From contig DHKY01000011.1 in NCBI GenBank assembly GCA_002404995.1, positions 1 to 64,000 of the forward strand: DNA of 64,000 nucleotides, given 5' to 3'. This stretch comes from Caryophanales bacterium UBA4682 (GTDB lineage Bacteria; Bacillota_I; Bacilli_A; RFN20; CAG-288). The notes beneath the pieces were generated by a model, which saw only the letters and a program-made list of their open reading frames with translations, did no database searches and had not been told where the DNA came from. A program made the translations under genes and the position numbers. This document shows positions 7,259 through 15,733 of the stretch, in pieces (within the stretch, counting starts at the first letter, position 1; each line of letters begins with the position of its first letter).

Positions 7259-9226
7259 TCAGGCAAGAAGTGACTTGATACGGGCGGCAATCTTTTCCGG
7301 AGTGAATCCATAAGCATCCAGGGCCTGATCTGCCGGTGCAGAAGTGCCGAAGTCATCCACACCGAAAACCGTCTTAGCATAATGGTAATTTCCATCCGAT
7401 TTACCCATTTCAAGGAAGATACGATGGTCATAGTCATTACCGAAGACTTCTTCTTTGTAGGACTCCTCCTGCTTGTCGAAAATCTCAGTGCATGGCATAG
7501 AAACAACACGGACATCGATTCCATCCGAAAGAAGCAAAGCCTGGGTCTGAACAGCCAGATTGACTTCGGAACCCGTAGCGATAAGGGTAACGGCTGCCTG
7601 TTCTTTTTCCTTGGAAACAACATAACCACCCTTTAAAGAACCTTGGAAGGAAGACTGAGGATTATTGAATAAGCCCTGACGGGATAAGATGATGGCAGTT
7701 GGGTGATCTACGCTTTCAAAAGCGGAACGATAGGCAGCACTGGTTTCAATAGCGTCGGCTGGACGGAAAAGATTGAGACGCGGAATGGCACGTAGCCTGG
7801 CAAGCTGTTCAATCGGCTGATGGGTCGGACCGTCTTCTCCGACCGCAAGCGAATCGTGACTGAAGAGATACACAGCTGGTATTCTTTCCCTAGCTGCCCT
7901 GCGGATGGATGGCTTCCTATAATCCGCAAAGACTAAGAAACATCCGACATAGGTGCGCAATCCGCCATGAAGCAGGACGCCGTTTTGGATAGCGCCCATC
8001 GCGAATTCACGAATACCGAAATTGATATTTTCGCCCTTCCGGTTGTCCTTTCCATAGTCGGTGAACGACTTAACGTGAGTCTTAACGGAATCCGCAACAT
8101 CCGCGCTTCCGCCGAAGAGGTTGCTCAGTTCACCGGCAACAATGTTTAATAGAGCCTGAGAAGTATTACGAGTTGCATCCTTGAATCCTTCTTCGTATTT
8201 AGGTCCGTCTTTAAAGAGATAGGGTGCCACATTGTTATCCTTGAGATCCCTAAAGCGCTCATATTCTTCTTTGTGGAGTTCCTTATAGTTCAGAAGGACT
8301 TTCTTGTCCTCTTCCTCGGCTTTCTTTCCACGTGCGATAAAAGTATCCTTAAATGCCCTGTAGGCCTCTTCCGGGACTTCGAACGGAGGGAAACTGACGC
8401 CAAGATTCTCTTTGGTTTTCACGACCATCTCAGCTGAGAAAGCCTTGCCATGGGAAACATGGCTTCCTGCCAATTCCGAGCCGAAGCCGATAATGGTATG
8501 GCAGATAATGATGGTCGGTTTTTCTTTTGCAGTTTTGGCAAGAATCAATGCATGATCGATTTCATCGATATCATTGCCGTCTTTGACCTCGAGGACATTC
8601 CAGCCTGCTGCAAGAAATCGGCCTCTCGTGTCTTCAATCGAGGAATTCGATAATGGGCCGTCTAAAGTGCAGTCGTTCTTATCATAAAGAAGAATGAGCT
8701 TGTTCAGATGCCACACACCGGCTAAGGAGATTGCTTCCTGGCTGATGCCTTCCTCTAGGCATCCATCTCCAGTCAGGCAATAGGTGTAATGATTGCAGAG
8801 CTTTCCACCGTCTGGATAAATAGACGAGAGGTGGGTTTCCGCTAAGGCCCTTCCGACAGCCTGAGCAATGCCTTGACCTAAAGGACCGCTTGTCGCATCA
8901 ACTCCCGGAGTATGTCCTACTTCCGGATGACCGGGAGTAAGGGAGCCTAGCTGACGGAACTGGCGTAACTGCTCGATCGGAATCGAATAGCCAGCCAAGT
9001 GAAGCAAGGCATAAAGAAGAGCAGAGCCATGTCCGGCAGACAGAACAAAACGGTCACGGTTGAACCAATTAGGGTCTTCCGGATTCGCGTTCAGATGCCG
9101 GGTATAAAGCGTATAGAGCAGCGGAGCAGCAGACAGAGCCATTCCTGGATGGCCGCTTTTGGCTTTTGAAATTTCGTCCAAAGCAAGACCACGTAGCGAA
9201 GCTAAGGCAATACGATCGTATTTCAT
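7259..9226 (-). CDS. tkt: Transketolase
   Basis: Transketolase moves two-carbon ketol units in the non-oxidative pentose phosphate pathway, using thiamine diphosphate. The 655-residue protein has the full three-domain order: N-terminal ThDP-binding domain with G-D-G-C-L-E-E-G...N, the Pyr domain with EDGPTHQP, and the C-terminal domain. In the Pyr domain D-Y-M-K-P-S-I-R-M-A-A-M, all three Met are AGG (codons 437, 443, 446), while the Arg in the same stretch is CGC; relatives read D-Y-M-R-P-A-I-R-L-A-A-L. An AGGAGG site precedes the ATG. The gene follows the structured RNA at 9280-9469, which has its own terminator, so a separate weak promoter or read-through must serve tkt. Confidence 0.96.
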   Translation of the reverse strand: MKYDRIALASLRGLALDEISKAKSGHPGMALSAAPLLYTLYTRHLNANPEDPNWFNRDRFVLSAGHGSALLYALLHLAGYSIPIEQLRQFRQLGSLTPGHPEVGHTPGVDATSGPLGQGIAQAVGRALAETHLSSIYPDGGKLCNHYTYCLTGDGCLEEGISQEAISLAGVWHLNKLILLYDKNDCTLDGPLSNSSIEDTRGRFLAAGWNVLEVKDGNDIDEIDHALILAKTAKEKPTIIICHTIIGFGSELAGSHVSHGKAFSAEMVVKTKENLGVSFPPFEVPEEAYRAFKDTFIARGKKAEEEDKKVLLNYKELHKEEYERFRDLKDNNVAPYLFKDGPKYEEGFKDATRNTSQALLNIVAGELSNLFGGSADVADSVKTHVKSFTDYGKDNRKGENINFGIREFAMGAIQNGVLLHGGLRTYVGCFLVFADYRKPSIRRAARERIPAVYLFSHDSLAVGEDGPTHQPIEQLARLRAIPRLNLFRPADAIETSAAYRSAFESVDHPTAIILSRQGLFNNPQSSFQGSLKGGYVVSKEKEQAAVTLIATGSEVNLAVQTQALLLSDGIDVRVVSMPCTEIFDKQEESYKEEVFGNDYDHRIFLEMGKSDGNYHYAKTVFGVDDFGTSAPADQALDAYGFTPEKIAARIKSLLA

Positions 9227-9279
9227 TTGTTCCTCCTAAAAACTATCTCTATTCTACTCTTCTGATTTTGCTTTTTAAA

Positions 9280-9469
9280 CAAAAGCAGGCAGGATTGCTC
9301 CTGCCTGATCTAAGATGGATGGGTTTTTCCCCATGAATAAGTGGGTGCTCTCCCTTATTCGTCAGGATTCCTGCAGAGAAGGTCACCCTTATCGCAGGCG
9401 TTCAACACGGAATAAGCGTCTAAGCTCCCGATAAAAGATTTGTCGGAAAAGCGCATAATGTTCTTAGAC
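9280..9469 (-). ncRNA. Structured small RNA with own promoter and terminator (6S-like architecture, unassigned)
   Basis: The intergenic region between trmL and tkt encodes a compact, highly paired RNA of about 185 nt. A TATACT -10 (9481 to 9476) would start transcription near 9469, exactly at the 5' strand of a terminal closing stem (TCTAAGA with TCTTAGA; plus-strand 9462-9468 and 9309-9315). Inside are a central arm (CCTGC...AAGG-GTGA-CCTT...GCAGG, 9370-9398), a hairpin at 9335-9360 and one at about 9318-9334. The segment 9354-9360 can pair with either 9335-9341 or 9410-9416, which are identical, so two folds compete. A strong terminator follows. Paired 5' and 3' ends with a switching middle recall 6S RNA. 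It lacks the hallmarks of SRP RNA, RNase P RNA and tmRNA. A leader controlling tkt is the alternative. Confidence 0.55.
9286..9307 (-). terminator. Terminator of the small RNA
   Basis: An 8-bp perfect stem (9286-9293 with 9300-9307) with a 6-nt loop is followed on the minus strand by CTTTTGTTT. It sits immediately after the RNA's closing stem. Confidence 0.8.
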
Positions 9470-9475
9470 ACTAAG

Positions 9476-9504
9476 AGTATAGCTTAGCAGGGAAAGAAAA
9501 GAAA
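9476..9504 (-). promoter_or_regulatory. Promoter of the small RNA
   Basis: TATACT (9481 to 9476) is preceded at 17 bp by TTTCTT (9504 to 9499), a poor -35. The predicted start matches the 5' edge of the RNA's closing stem, which is the main support. Confidence 0.45.
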
Positions 9505-9509
9505 GAGAT

Positions 9510-10040
9510 TTACCTTTTGGTCTCTTTTGTCCAGTTCTCAAGGTAGTTATCACCCTTGATGGTTTCCCTTGTCGCAAGATTCGGAAACCCTTCCTGCCGG
9601 AGTGCTTCTGCTAAGACAAGGGCAACGCTGTTGGACAGATTAAGGCTTCTGGCATTAATCGCCCTAGGAATCCGCATTGTCTTGTCCCTATGGACTTGCA
9701 GAACTGGTTTTGGGATTCCCGTGCTTTCCCGACCGAACCTAAACCATTTGTCATGGACATTGTCAGACAAGTCAAAAGAGGAGTAGACGTTCTTAGAATA
9801 ACGGGTCACATAGTAGCCCTCTTCCTTGCCATGGACTTTCCTGAAATCGTCAATGGTCTCGAAACGTTCGATTTCGAAGCCGATGGCATAGTCCATTTCG
9901 GCGCGCTTCAAGGAACGATCCGAGAGTTCGAAAGTCAGGTTACCGATGATCGTAAGTTTCAAATCAAAGGCGACACAGGTCCGAATTATGTTTCCGACAT
10001 TTGCCGGCTTTTCCGGTTCAAAAAGAACTACCCGGTTCAT
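9510..10040 (-). CDS. trmL: tRNA (cytidine/uridine-34 2'-O)-methyltransferase TrmL
   Basis: TrmL methylates the wobble nucleotide ribose of some Leu tRNAs using S-adenosylmethionine, with a SPOUT trefoil-knot fold. Its 176 residues are slightly longer than usual. Family motifs are N-V-G-N-I-I-R-T-C near residue 15, F-G-R-E-S-T-G-I-P-K, and the knot segment I-P-M...A-R-S-L-N-L-S-N-S. The Met of I-P-M is AGG (9663-9665), an invariant Met in the family. The ATG directly follows the TAA of the upstream pepP (TAAATG), so translation is coupled. It is the last gene of the minus-strand run that begins at 15129. Confidence 0.92.
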   Translation of the reverse strand: MNRVVLFEPEKPANVGNIIRTCVAFDLKLTIIGNLTFELSDRSLKRAEMDYAIGFEIERFETIDDFRKVHGKEEGYYVTRYSKNVYSSFDLSDNVHDKWFRFGRESTGIPKPVLQVHRDKTMRIPRAINARSLNLSNSVALVLAEALRQEGFPNLATRETIKGDNYLENWTKETKR

Positions 10041-11816
10041 TTAGCGATACAAAGGAGCGGTCTGACGAACAAGATAAGCAAGAAGGTCCGGATCACCTTG
10101 GCAATAAGGCGCAAGCTTTTCGAAGACCCTATGGTGATAATTGTTCAGCCATTCGAGCTCATCCTGGTCCAGCCTGTCAAGATTGATACCACGCCGGTCA
10201 TAAGGAACATAAGTAATGGTCTCAAACTTATAGAAAATACCATCATCGGTCTCAAATGCCGGAACGACAAGCAGGTTGTTTTCGAGACGGATGCCATAAT
10301 GGTGGGCTTTGTAAACGCCTGGCTCAATCGTAATAATATGGCCAAGCTGCAGTTCGGCTTTATCGCCGCGATCCGGATTATCATAAAAGCGGAATCCGAT
10401 CGGTCCTTCATGGACACAGGACCTATAGCCGACACCATGGCCAGTGCCGCATTTGTAGTCCCTGCCTTCTTTCCACCTGATCTCTCTGGCACGGATATCG
10501 ATGGAATGACCGGTGCAGCCTTTTTCAAATACGGTAGTAGAAAGTGCAATCTGGCTCTTGAGAGTCAGAGTGTAGTCATGTTTGACTTCTTCACTGACAT
10601 GCTTGGAGACAATGAAGGTACGGGTCGTATCTGTGGTGCCGCCGTAATACTGCCCGCCAGAATCGACTAAAAGCAGCTGATTGGCTCTAGTCAGAGGGGA
10701 GTACTTTTCCTTGGAAGGAGCATAGTGCCTCCTAGCAGCATTGGAATCCGTTGCTGCAATTGTGCCAAAGGATAAATCAAAACAGCGCGGATTGCTCCGT
10801 CTAGCATTATCGATGTATTCGGCACAGTTGAGCTCATTGAGTCTTCCGGTATCGACCGTTTCATCGATGTACTTCCTGAGCTTCAGAACTGCGATGCCAT
10901 CAATTGCTTGGACTTCCTTGGTATTTTTGATTTCGGCTGGCCCTTTGACGGATTTCTGGGCAAAGACCGGAGAAGGAGCAAAAATCTTGCTTTTCAGTTT
11001 GGCACAGATGAAGGCATTTGTCTTATTCGGATCGACAAGAGTAGGAACGTCTCTCACATTGTCGAGGAAAGAAGCAAAGCTGTCATAGGAGTGGACAATG
11101 ACTTTCTCTTCGTGGAAATCATCCGGGAGCTTGTTCTTGTCAATGAAAAGATGGATGTCTTTGTTCTCATCGATATAAAGGTAGGAATAGAAAACCGGGG
11201 TGCAAGGAATATCGCTTCCACGGTAGCCGAGAACGTAGGCAATATCATCGAGCCTAGGGACAACAATTGCTTTAGCACCTTTCTTGTTGACGGCCTTCCT
11301 GATTGCATCAACGCGTTCTTCTCTAGATAAAGAAAGAAGGTTTTCATCCACTTTCCAGATTTTACCGTTTGGGAAAGCTGGAAGGTCTTTGACCCTATAA
11401 GAATAAGAGACCTGGCGGATTTCATGATGGCTGTCAAGGAAAAAGGAATTAAGTTCACCCAAAGAGAACAGAGAGCTATCCAAGCCAAGAGGATAAAGCT
11501 CGTTGTCTTTGACAAAATCGCTTAATGAAGGAACACCTGCTTTACCAGCATAGACAAGTGTACAACGGCTGGACTGGATTTCGTTTTCTGCTTCTGTCCA
11601 GTAACGGCCGTCCGTGTAGATATAATAGTTGTCCAAAGTAACAAGAAGAGTGCCGTCATTGCCTTTGAAGGGGCAGAAATAGAAACGTTCGGCTGCAAAA
11701 CGGGAACAGCATTCCTCAGACCTGTTCGGATCCGTAGAAGGAATGATATAGGCTTTTAGCCCGTCTTTTCTCCTCTGTTCCTGAAGAGAAACAATTCTCT
11801 GATCGAATTCGTTCAT
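10041..11816 (-). CDS. pepP: Xaa-Pro aminopeptidase (aminopeptidase P, M24 family)
   Basis: This metallopeptidase releases N-terminal residues preceding proline. The 591 residues fit the long three-domain form: two creatinase-like N-terminal domains and a C-terminal pita-bread domain. Metal-site segments are LLLVDSGGQYYGGTTDTTRTF-like (two Asp, about residues 395-415), G-T-G-H-G-V-G-Y, V-H-E-G-P, I-T-I-E-P-G-V-Y and G-I-R-L-E-N. With AGG as Met the catalytic region reads A-R-E-I-M-W-K-E-G-M-D-Y, matching the Leu/Leu of relatives. An AGGAGG site precedes the ATG. It sits 14 bp after proS and directly before trmL. Cytosolic, as no signal peptide is seen. Confidence 0.92.
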   Translation of the reverse strand: MNEFDQRIVSLQEQRRKDGLKAYIIPSTDPNRSEECCSRFAAERFYFCPFKGNDGTLLVTLDNYYIYTDGRYWTEAENEIQSSRCTLVYAGKAGVPSLSDFVKDNELYPLGLDSSLFSLGELNSFFLDSHHEIRQVSYSYRVKDLPAFPNGKIWKVDENLLSLSREERVDAIRKAVNKKGAKAIVVPRLDDIAYVLGYRGSDIPCTPVFYSYLYIDENKDIHLFIDKNKLPDDFHEEKVIVHSYDSFASFLDNVRDVPTLVDPNKTNAFICAKLKSKIFAPSPVFAQKSVKGPAEIKNTKEVQAIDGIAVLKLRKYIDETVDTGRLNELNCAEYIDNARRSNPRCFDLSFGTIAATDSNAARRHYAPSKEKYSPLTRANQLLLVDSGGQYYGGTTDTTRTFIVSKHVSEEVKHDYTLTLKSQIALSTTVFEKGCTGHSIDIRAREIRWKEGRDYKCGTGHGVGYRSCVHEGPIGFRFYDNPDRGDKAELQLGHIITIEPGVYKAHHYGIRLENNLLVVPAFETDDGIFYKFETITYVPYDRRGINLDRLDQDELEWLNNYHHRVFEKLAPYCQGDPDLLAYLVRQTAPLYR

Positions 11817-11830
11817 AAACAGTTCCTCCT

Positions 11831-13273
11831 TTAATAGGCACGGGCAAAGAAGACAACATGGTCTGCTTTATTTCCGGTCAAGGCATCCTTCTCGTCGAAA
11901 GCCTCCTGATTGAAAGGCATCACTCGTGGTGTTGCGTTGAAATCGGCTTTGAGCTTAGCTTCATCCTCGGCTTCATCTTTGTCGTTTGTCCTAGTCTTGG
12001 CAAAGCCTCCGCCTGTGGTCACAACCTCTTTGATTTCATCATAGCTATGGACTTCATGGATATGGGAGTTAAGGAAAGCAAGGGCCTTCTGGTACCTTCC
12101 CTCCTGGATTTCCTTCAACAGCTGAGGAATTTCCTGGACAGCTTCTTCAATCGGCAGGAATTTCTTTTCACCAGAGTAACGGATGGATAGGGCAAGAGTT
12201 CCTTTTTCGATATCCTTCGGACCGATCTCGATGCGGAGCGGAATGCCTTTCCTCTCATACTGGCTGAATTTCCATCCCGGAGTCTTATCCGTGCTGTCGA
12301 TTTCGATACGGACACCCTGCTTGGACAATTCATCTTTGATTTGATTGGCAGTTTCCCTGATCCGTTTGTCCTTATCCGCACGAATCGGAATGATCCTGAC
12401 CTGGGTCGGAGCAATCCTCGGAGGAAGGACGAGGCCTTCGTCATCGCCGTGGATCCTAATCAAGGCGCCAATCAGACGGGTTGACCTACCCCAGGACGTG
12501 TAATGCGGGTAGCAGATCTGATTTTCTTTGTTGAGATAACGGATATTGTAAGCCTTGCAGAAGTTCTGCCCAAGATAATGGGTTGTTCCGCACTGGAGTG
12601 CCTGGCCATCCGGCCTGAGGGCTTCGATGGTATAGGTATCGACAGCACCGGCGAATTTCTCGCTTTCCGGTTTCTTTCCCCTGACAAACGGGATTGCAAG
12701 CAGGTCCCGTCCCCTTTCGTTATAAAGACGGAGAATCGAAAGAGCGAATTCACGGGCTTCGTTTTCGCTTTCATGAAGAGTATGTCCTTCCTGCCAGAGG
12801 AACTCGCTGCCACGGAGGAACGGACGGGTTGTCTTTTCCCAGCGTACAACCGAGCACCACTGATTGTATTTGACCGGCAGATCATTGTAGGAGTGGACAA
12901 TATCCTTGAAGTGATCGCAGAACAGGGTTTCACTCGTCGGACGGACAACAAAGGGTTCGCTTAATTCCTTGCTTCCGCCACGGGTGACAACGGCACACTC
13001 TGGGGCAAATCCTTTGACGAAGTCTTCCTCTTTTTCCAATAAGCTCCTTGGAATAAGGCTCGGAAGATAAACGTTCTTGACGCCTAATTGTTTAATACGT
13101 TTATCAAAATAGTTCTGGATTCCTTCCCAAAGCGCATATCCATCCGGACGGTAGATGATAAAGCCTTTGGCCTGGGCATAGTCCCTTAGTTCGGCCTTGG
13201 TGCAGACATCGGTGTACCATTTTGCAATGTTCTCGCTTTTTGACGTAATGCTTTTAACTTTCTTGTCAGCCAT
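11831..13273 (-). CDS. proS: Prolyl-tRNA synthetase (archaeal/eukaryal-type)
   Basis: A class II synthetase that charges tRNA-Pro. At 480 residues, with no insertion domain between motifs 2 and 3 and with a C-terminal extension, it is the archaeal/eukaryal-type ProS also found in many Bacillota and Mollicutes. Motif 1 region (GYALWE...), motif 2 (VVRWEKTTRPFLRGSEFLWQEGH-like) and motif 3 (GDDEGLVLPP) are visible. AGG within L-I-P-M-S-L-L-E-K-E reads well as Met. It starts at ATG 13273 with GGAG upstream. The absence of the editing insertion means Ala-tRNA-Pro would need a separate editor; none is in the window. Confidence 0.95.
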   Translation of the reverse strand: MADKKVKSITSKSENIAKWYTDVCTKAELRDYAQAKGFIIYRPDGYALWEGIQNYFDKRIKQLGVKNVYLPSLIPRSLLEKEEDFVKGFAPECAVVTRGGSKELSEPFVVRPTSETLFCDHFKDIVHSYNDLPVKYNQWCSVVRWEKTTRPFLRGSEFLWQEGHTLHESENEAREFALSILRLYNERGRDLLAIPFVRGKKPESEKFAGAVDTYTIEALRPDGQALQCGTTHYLGQNFCKAYNIRYLNKENQICYPHYTSWGRSTRLIGALIRIHGDDEGLVLPPRIAPTQVRIIPIRADKDKRIRETANQIKDELSKQGVRIEIDSTDKTPGWKFSQYERKGIPLRIEIGPKDIEKGTLALSIRYSGEKKFLPIEEAVQEIPQLLKEIQEGRYQKALAFLNSHIHEVHSYDEIKEVVTTGGGFAKTRTNDKDEAEDEAKLKADFNATPRVMPFNQEAFDEKDALTGNKADHVVFFARAY

Positions 13274-13299
13274 ATTGGTTTACTCCTTGTATTCTGTTT

Positions 13300-15129
13300 T
13301 CAATCTTCTTTGTTCCCGAGATTGAGAAGAAGGTTCTGCTTCGGCGCCAGCTTCTTTGCATCATCGATGAAGAAGCCGACTTTTTTCGGATCAAACGGCT
13401 CTAAACGGCTTGACGGCAGGGCAAGGGAATCACAGAGCAGGAATCTTGCTCCGTAATGGCTTGCAAGTTCTGCCTGTTCTGTCGTCTTAAGCCCATAATA
13501 GACAAAGGGTACCGAATATCCTTTGTAGTTGTTCTGGATTGTTCTTAAGTCGCTGTGCCCCTTATCGTTCCTATCAATGGAGGCATACTTCGGAGGAACA
13601 AAGAAATATCCGAACTGCTTTAGTATACGGCTTCTTAAGACCGGTGAGGTAGCATCAAGCAGCAGTGCAGGGATAAATCCCCTCTTTTTCCTTTCCCGGA
13701 TGTTCTTCCTGGTGGTATAGATTTCTTCACTGGAATTCAGAATATCGACTTCGGAAAGCAGGAAAATGAATTTATAATCCGCATTCGAATGGGAGAAAAT
13801 GATTTCGGCATTCTTCCTCTGCGAATAGGAGAGCTGAAGAACAATGTTTGCTTTCTGCTTTGACCTCTTGCTGTTCCTTTCGAAGAAGGCATTGATGCGC
13901 CCGAACAAATCAATGGATGCTCCAGGCCTTTCCTTGGTATGGGCGTAAACATCATCCCTGTCTTTGATATATTTCCTTCCGTAAGGAACAAACTCAGCAA
14001 GGTAGAATGTAGGTTTGATTTTCCTCCTGTCTGTCTGCGTGGACGAAAGGTCAAGACAAGGCGTGTAATAGAGGCGGAAAGTCTTGTTACGGATCCTGTT
14101 TTTAACTTCCCTCTGTTCGGCCTTCTGAGTCTCATAGTTTGTGAAGAAGGTGGAATCATAGAAAAGGAATCGCTGTTTCTTGGCTTTTCCTTCGCCAATC
14201 GCCCTGCACCTTTTTAAAGCCTGCTGGATAGCAATGCGGAAATTTCCTTTGTGATCCTGAGCCAACGAGGCTCCGATTCCGACGGTCAGGGTCCGTGTCG
14301 GTAATCCCCTGTTGACCTGCTGCTGCAAGGAGGTAGCCAGCGTGGAAGCAAGATTCCTTGCCGAGAACTTGGAGAAAGTAGTCTTATCCAGAATGATAAA
14401 CTCATCGGGATTATTCCTGAATAATCGCATTTTCTTTCCTAAGAAGCGGGTCAGAGAACGGTAAATGGCATCATTCTTCTTCTTGTTCTCTTCCTTAGTA
14501 AGAACCGAATCTGAGAATATCTTGATTGCAAACAGTGCACCCCTGCTCTCTTCCGTCGAAGAAGCAAGAAACTTTCTGGCATCTTCCTCTTTTTTTATCA
14601 GATAATGATTTGCACGGAATTTATTGATAAACGTGCTTTTGTCAGAACGAGTGTTTTTCGAATACGGGACCAGATAGGATTCGAAATGGATCCTATGGGC
14701 AGTTGGGTTGATGCTTGTGACCTCCCTGATTGTCGGGCAGGTGCGATTTGCCTTATTGAGGCGGATTTCGGCAGAAAAGTAGTCTTCATAGTCACCACGA
14801 CTGATGGAATCAATCCAGGCCTTGACCCGAAGCTTGTCCGAAGGAACAAACTGATGAAGGAATTCTTCCTGCGTAAATGTCTTCTGGTTGGTGAGATCCT
14901 TCTTATCGACGCAATAGAAGTCTTTTGTCAGCCTATTCCTACGATACAAGCGGACATTATAGTCATGCCTTTCGGTTTCTTTTTTCCTGTTATGGCCTTT
15001 CCTAGCAAGAATCAGGATGAATAGGGAAAGTCCGATCAAAACAGCAAGAAGAGCAATCCCTCCGAAAAAGAAGAAATCCTCTTTGCTGAAGCTATAAGAT
15101 AAAGCGTAAGGAAAACCTTTATTATTCAT
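13300..15129 (-). CDS. Membrane protein with degenerate GGDEF and EAL domains
   Basis: A 609-residue protein that appears to be a catalytically dead c-di-GMP-family protein. Residues about 18-43 form one transmembrane helix. Residues about 185-330 follow the GGDEF fold pattern, but the signature is N-N-P-D-E-F (239-244). From about 335 the EAL fold can be followed (F-R-L-Y-Y-T-P-C-L-D-L), but the E-A-L position reads A-E-F-V-P-Y and later acidic metal ligands are not recognisable. Such degenerate pairs usually act as binding or regulatory proteins (compare CsrD or YdiV). It heads an operon with proS, pepP and trmL, an odd context. A TATAAT (15153 to 15148) lies 18 bp before the ATG with no ribosome binding site. 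The assignment rests on pattern, not alignment. Confidence 0.6.
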   Translation of the reverse strand: MNNKGFPYALSYSFSKEDFFFFGGIALLAVLIGLSLFILILARKGHNRKKETERHDYNVRLYRRNRLTKDFYCVDKKDLTNQKTFTQEEFLHQFVPSDKLRVKAWIDSISRGDYEDYFSAEIRLNKANRTCPTIREVTSINPTAHRIHFESYLVPYSKNTRSDKSTFINKFRANHYLIKKEEDARKFLASSTEESRGALFAIKIFSDSVLTKEENKKKNDAIYRSLTRFLGKKMRLFRNNPDEFIILDKTTFSKFSARNLASTLATSLQQQVNRGLPTRTLTVGIGASLAQDHKGNFRIAIQQALKRCRAIGEGKAKKQRFLFYDSTFFTNYETQKAEQREVKNRIRNKTFRLYYTPCLDLSSTQTDRRKIKPTFYLAEFVPYGRKYIKDRDDVYAHTKERPGASIDLFGRINAFFERNSKRSKQKANIVLQLSYSQRKNAEIIFSHSNADYKFIFLLSEVDILNSSEEIYTTRKNIRERKKRGFIPALLLDATSPVLRSRILKQFGYFFVPPKYASIDRNDKGHSDLRTIQNNYKGYSVPFVYYGLKTTEQAELASHYGARFLLCDSLALPSSRLEPFDPKKVGFFIDDAKKLAPKQNLLLNLGNKED

Positions 15130-15247
15130 AAATTAAAATCATTTAATATTATAGTTAGTTAAAAACATGTTAGCAATTTCGGATTGAATATATTATAGTA
15201 TTCGTGCGCCGATAAAGGCATCTTACCAAAATAGGGAGGCTAAAACT

Positions 15248-15490
15248 ATGGACATCTATGCAAAACTGAAGGAAAGGCTCAACGAACAGATTAAGAAAAA
15301 GAGCTTTGACATCAATTCCGTTACCCCGGAAACCGACTTAGATGATTTAGGTCTTGACTCTCTCGATAAGGCCGAGCTCAGGATCAACATCGAAGACGAA
15401 TTCGGGCTTCCGGAAATCTCTCAAGACGAGAGGATGGAAATCCAGACAGTCAAGGATGTAAAAGACCTGATTGAAAAGAAGCGCAAATAA
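15248..15490 (+). CDS. acpP: Acyl carrier protein
   Basis: An 80-residue acidic carrier of fatty acyl chains. The phosphopantetheine attachment Ser lies in L-D-D-L-G-L-D-S-L-D-K. Helix II reads A-E-L-M-I-N-I-E-D-E-F-G with the Met from AGG (15380-15382), matching the hydrophobic Val/Met of ordinary ACPs (V-E-L-V-M-A-L-E-E-E-F). A strong GGGAGG site precedes the ATG. It stands alone, followed closely by the tRNA promoter, with no fatty-acid synthesis genes nearby. Confidence 0.95.
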   Translation: MDIYAKLKERLNEQIKKKSFDINSVTPETDLDDLGLDSLDKAELRINIEDEFGLPEISQDERMEIQTVKDVKDLIEKKRK

Positions 15491-15493
15491 CCC

Positions 15494-15522
15494 TTGCAAA
15501 TCTAAAAAAGATTTGCTATATT
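15494..15522 (+). promoter_or_regulatory. Promoter of the tRNA-Asn/tRNA-Glu pair with embedded inverted repeat
   Basis: TTGCAA (15494-15499) and TATATT (15517-15522) are 17 bp apart; transcription should begin about 3 nt before tRNA-Asn. A perfect 8-bp inverted repeat (15496-15503 with 15509-15516) overlaps the -35 and fills the spacer. It may act as an operator or, lacking a T-run, as a weak acpP transcript end. Confidence 0.65.
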
Positions 15523-15531
15523 AGAACCCGT

Positions 15532-15607
15532 GCCAACTTAGCTCAGTCGGTAGAGCAACCGGCCGTTAACCGGTAGGTCGTAGGTTCGAATCCTACAGTT
15601 GGCGCCA
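15532..15607 (+). tRNA. tRNA-Asn (GTT)
   Basis: A full cloverleaf: acceptor GCCAACT/AGTTGGC, D arm GCTC/GAGC, anticodon stem ACCGG/CCGGT, T arm GTAGG/CCTAC with TTCGAAT, discriminator G and encoded CCA. The anticodon loop is CCGTTAA, giving GTT (Asn). The base at position 33 is C, not the near-universal U. Confidence 0.93.
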
Positions 15608-15615
15608 TTTCCTTC

Positions 15616-15691
15616 GGCCTGGTGGAGAAGTGGTTAACTCACATCCCTTTCAAGGATGCATTCACGGGTCCGAACCCCGTCCAGGTCACCA
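15616..15691 (+). tRNA. tRNA-Glu (TTC)
   Basis: Acceptor GGCCTGG/CCAGGTC (one G-U pair), anticodon stem CATCC/GGATG, loop CTTTCAA with anticodon TTC, T arm ACGGG/CCCGT and encoded CCA. It follows tRNA-Asn by 8 bp on the same transcript. Confidence 0.95.
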
Positions 15692-15698
15692 TGAAATT

Positions 15699-15728
15699 AA
15701 CCTCTGTCTTATTGGCAGAGGTTTTTTG
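15699..15728 (+). terminator. Terminator of the tRNA operon
   Basis: The stem 15699-15708 pairs with 15714-15723, including one G-T pair, around a 5-nt loop and is followed by six T. It lies 8 bp after tRNA-Glu. Confidence 0.85.
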
Positions 15729-15733
15729 TTCAA

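Noticed and set aside
9280..9469. SRP RNA, RNase P RNA, tmRNA or T-box at this locus
   Set aside because: None of their hallmark conserved loops or anticodon-matching elements is present; only the closed-end, switching architecture is visible.
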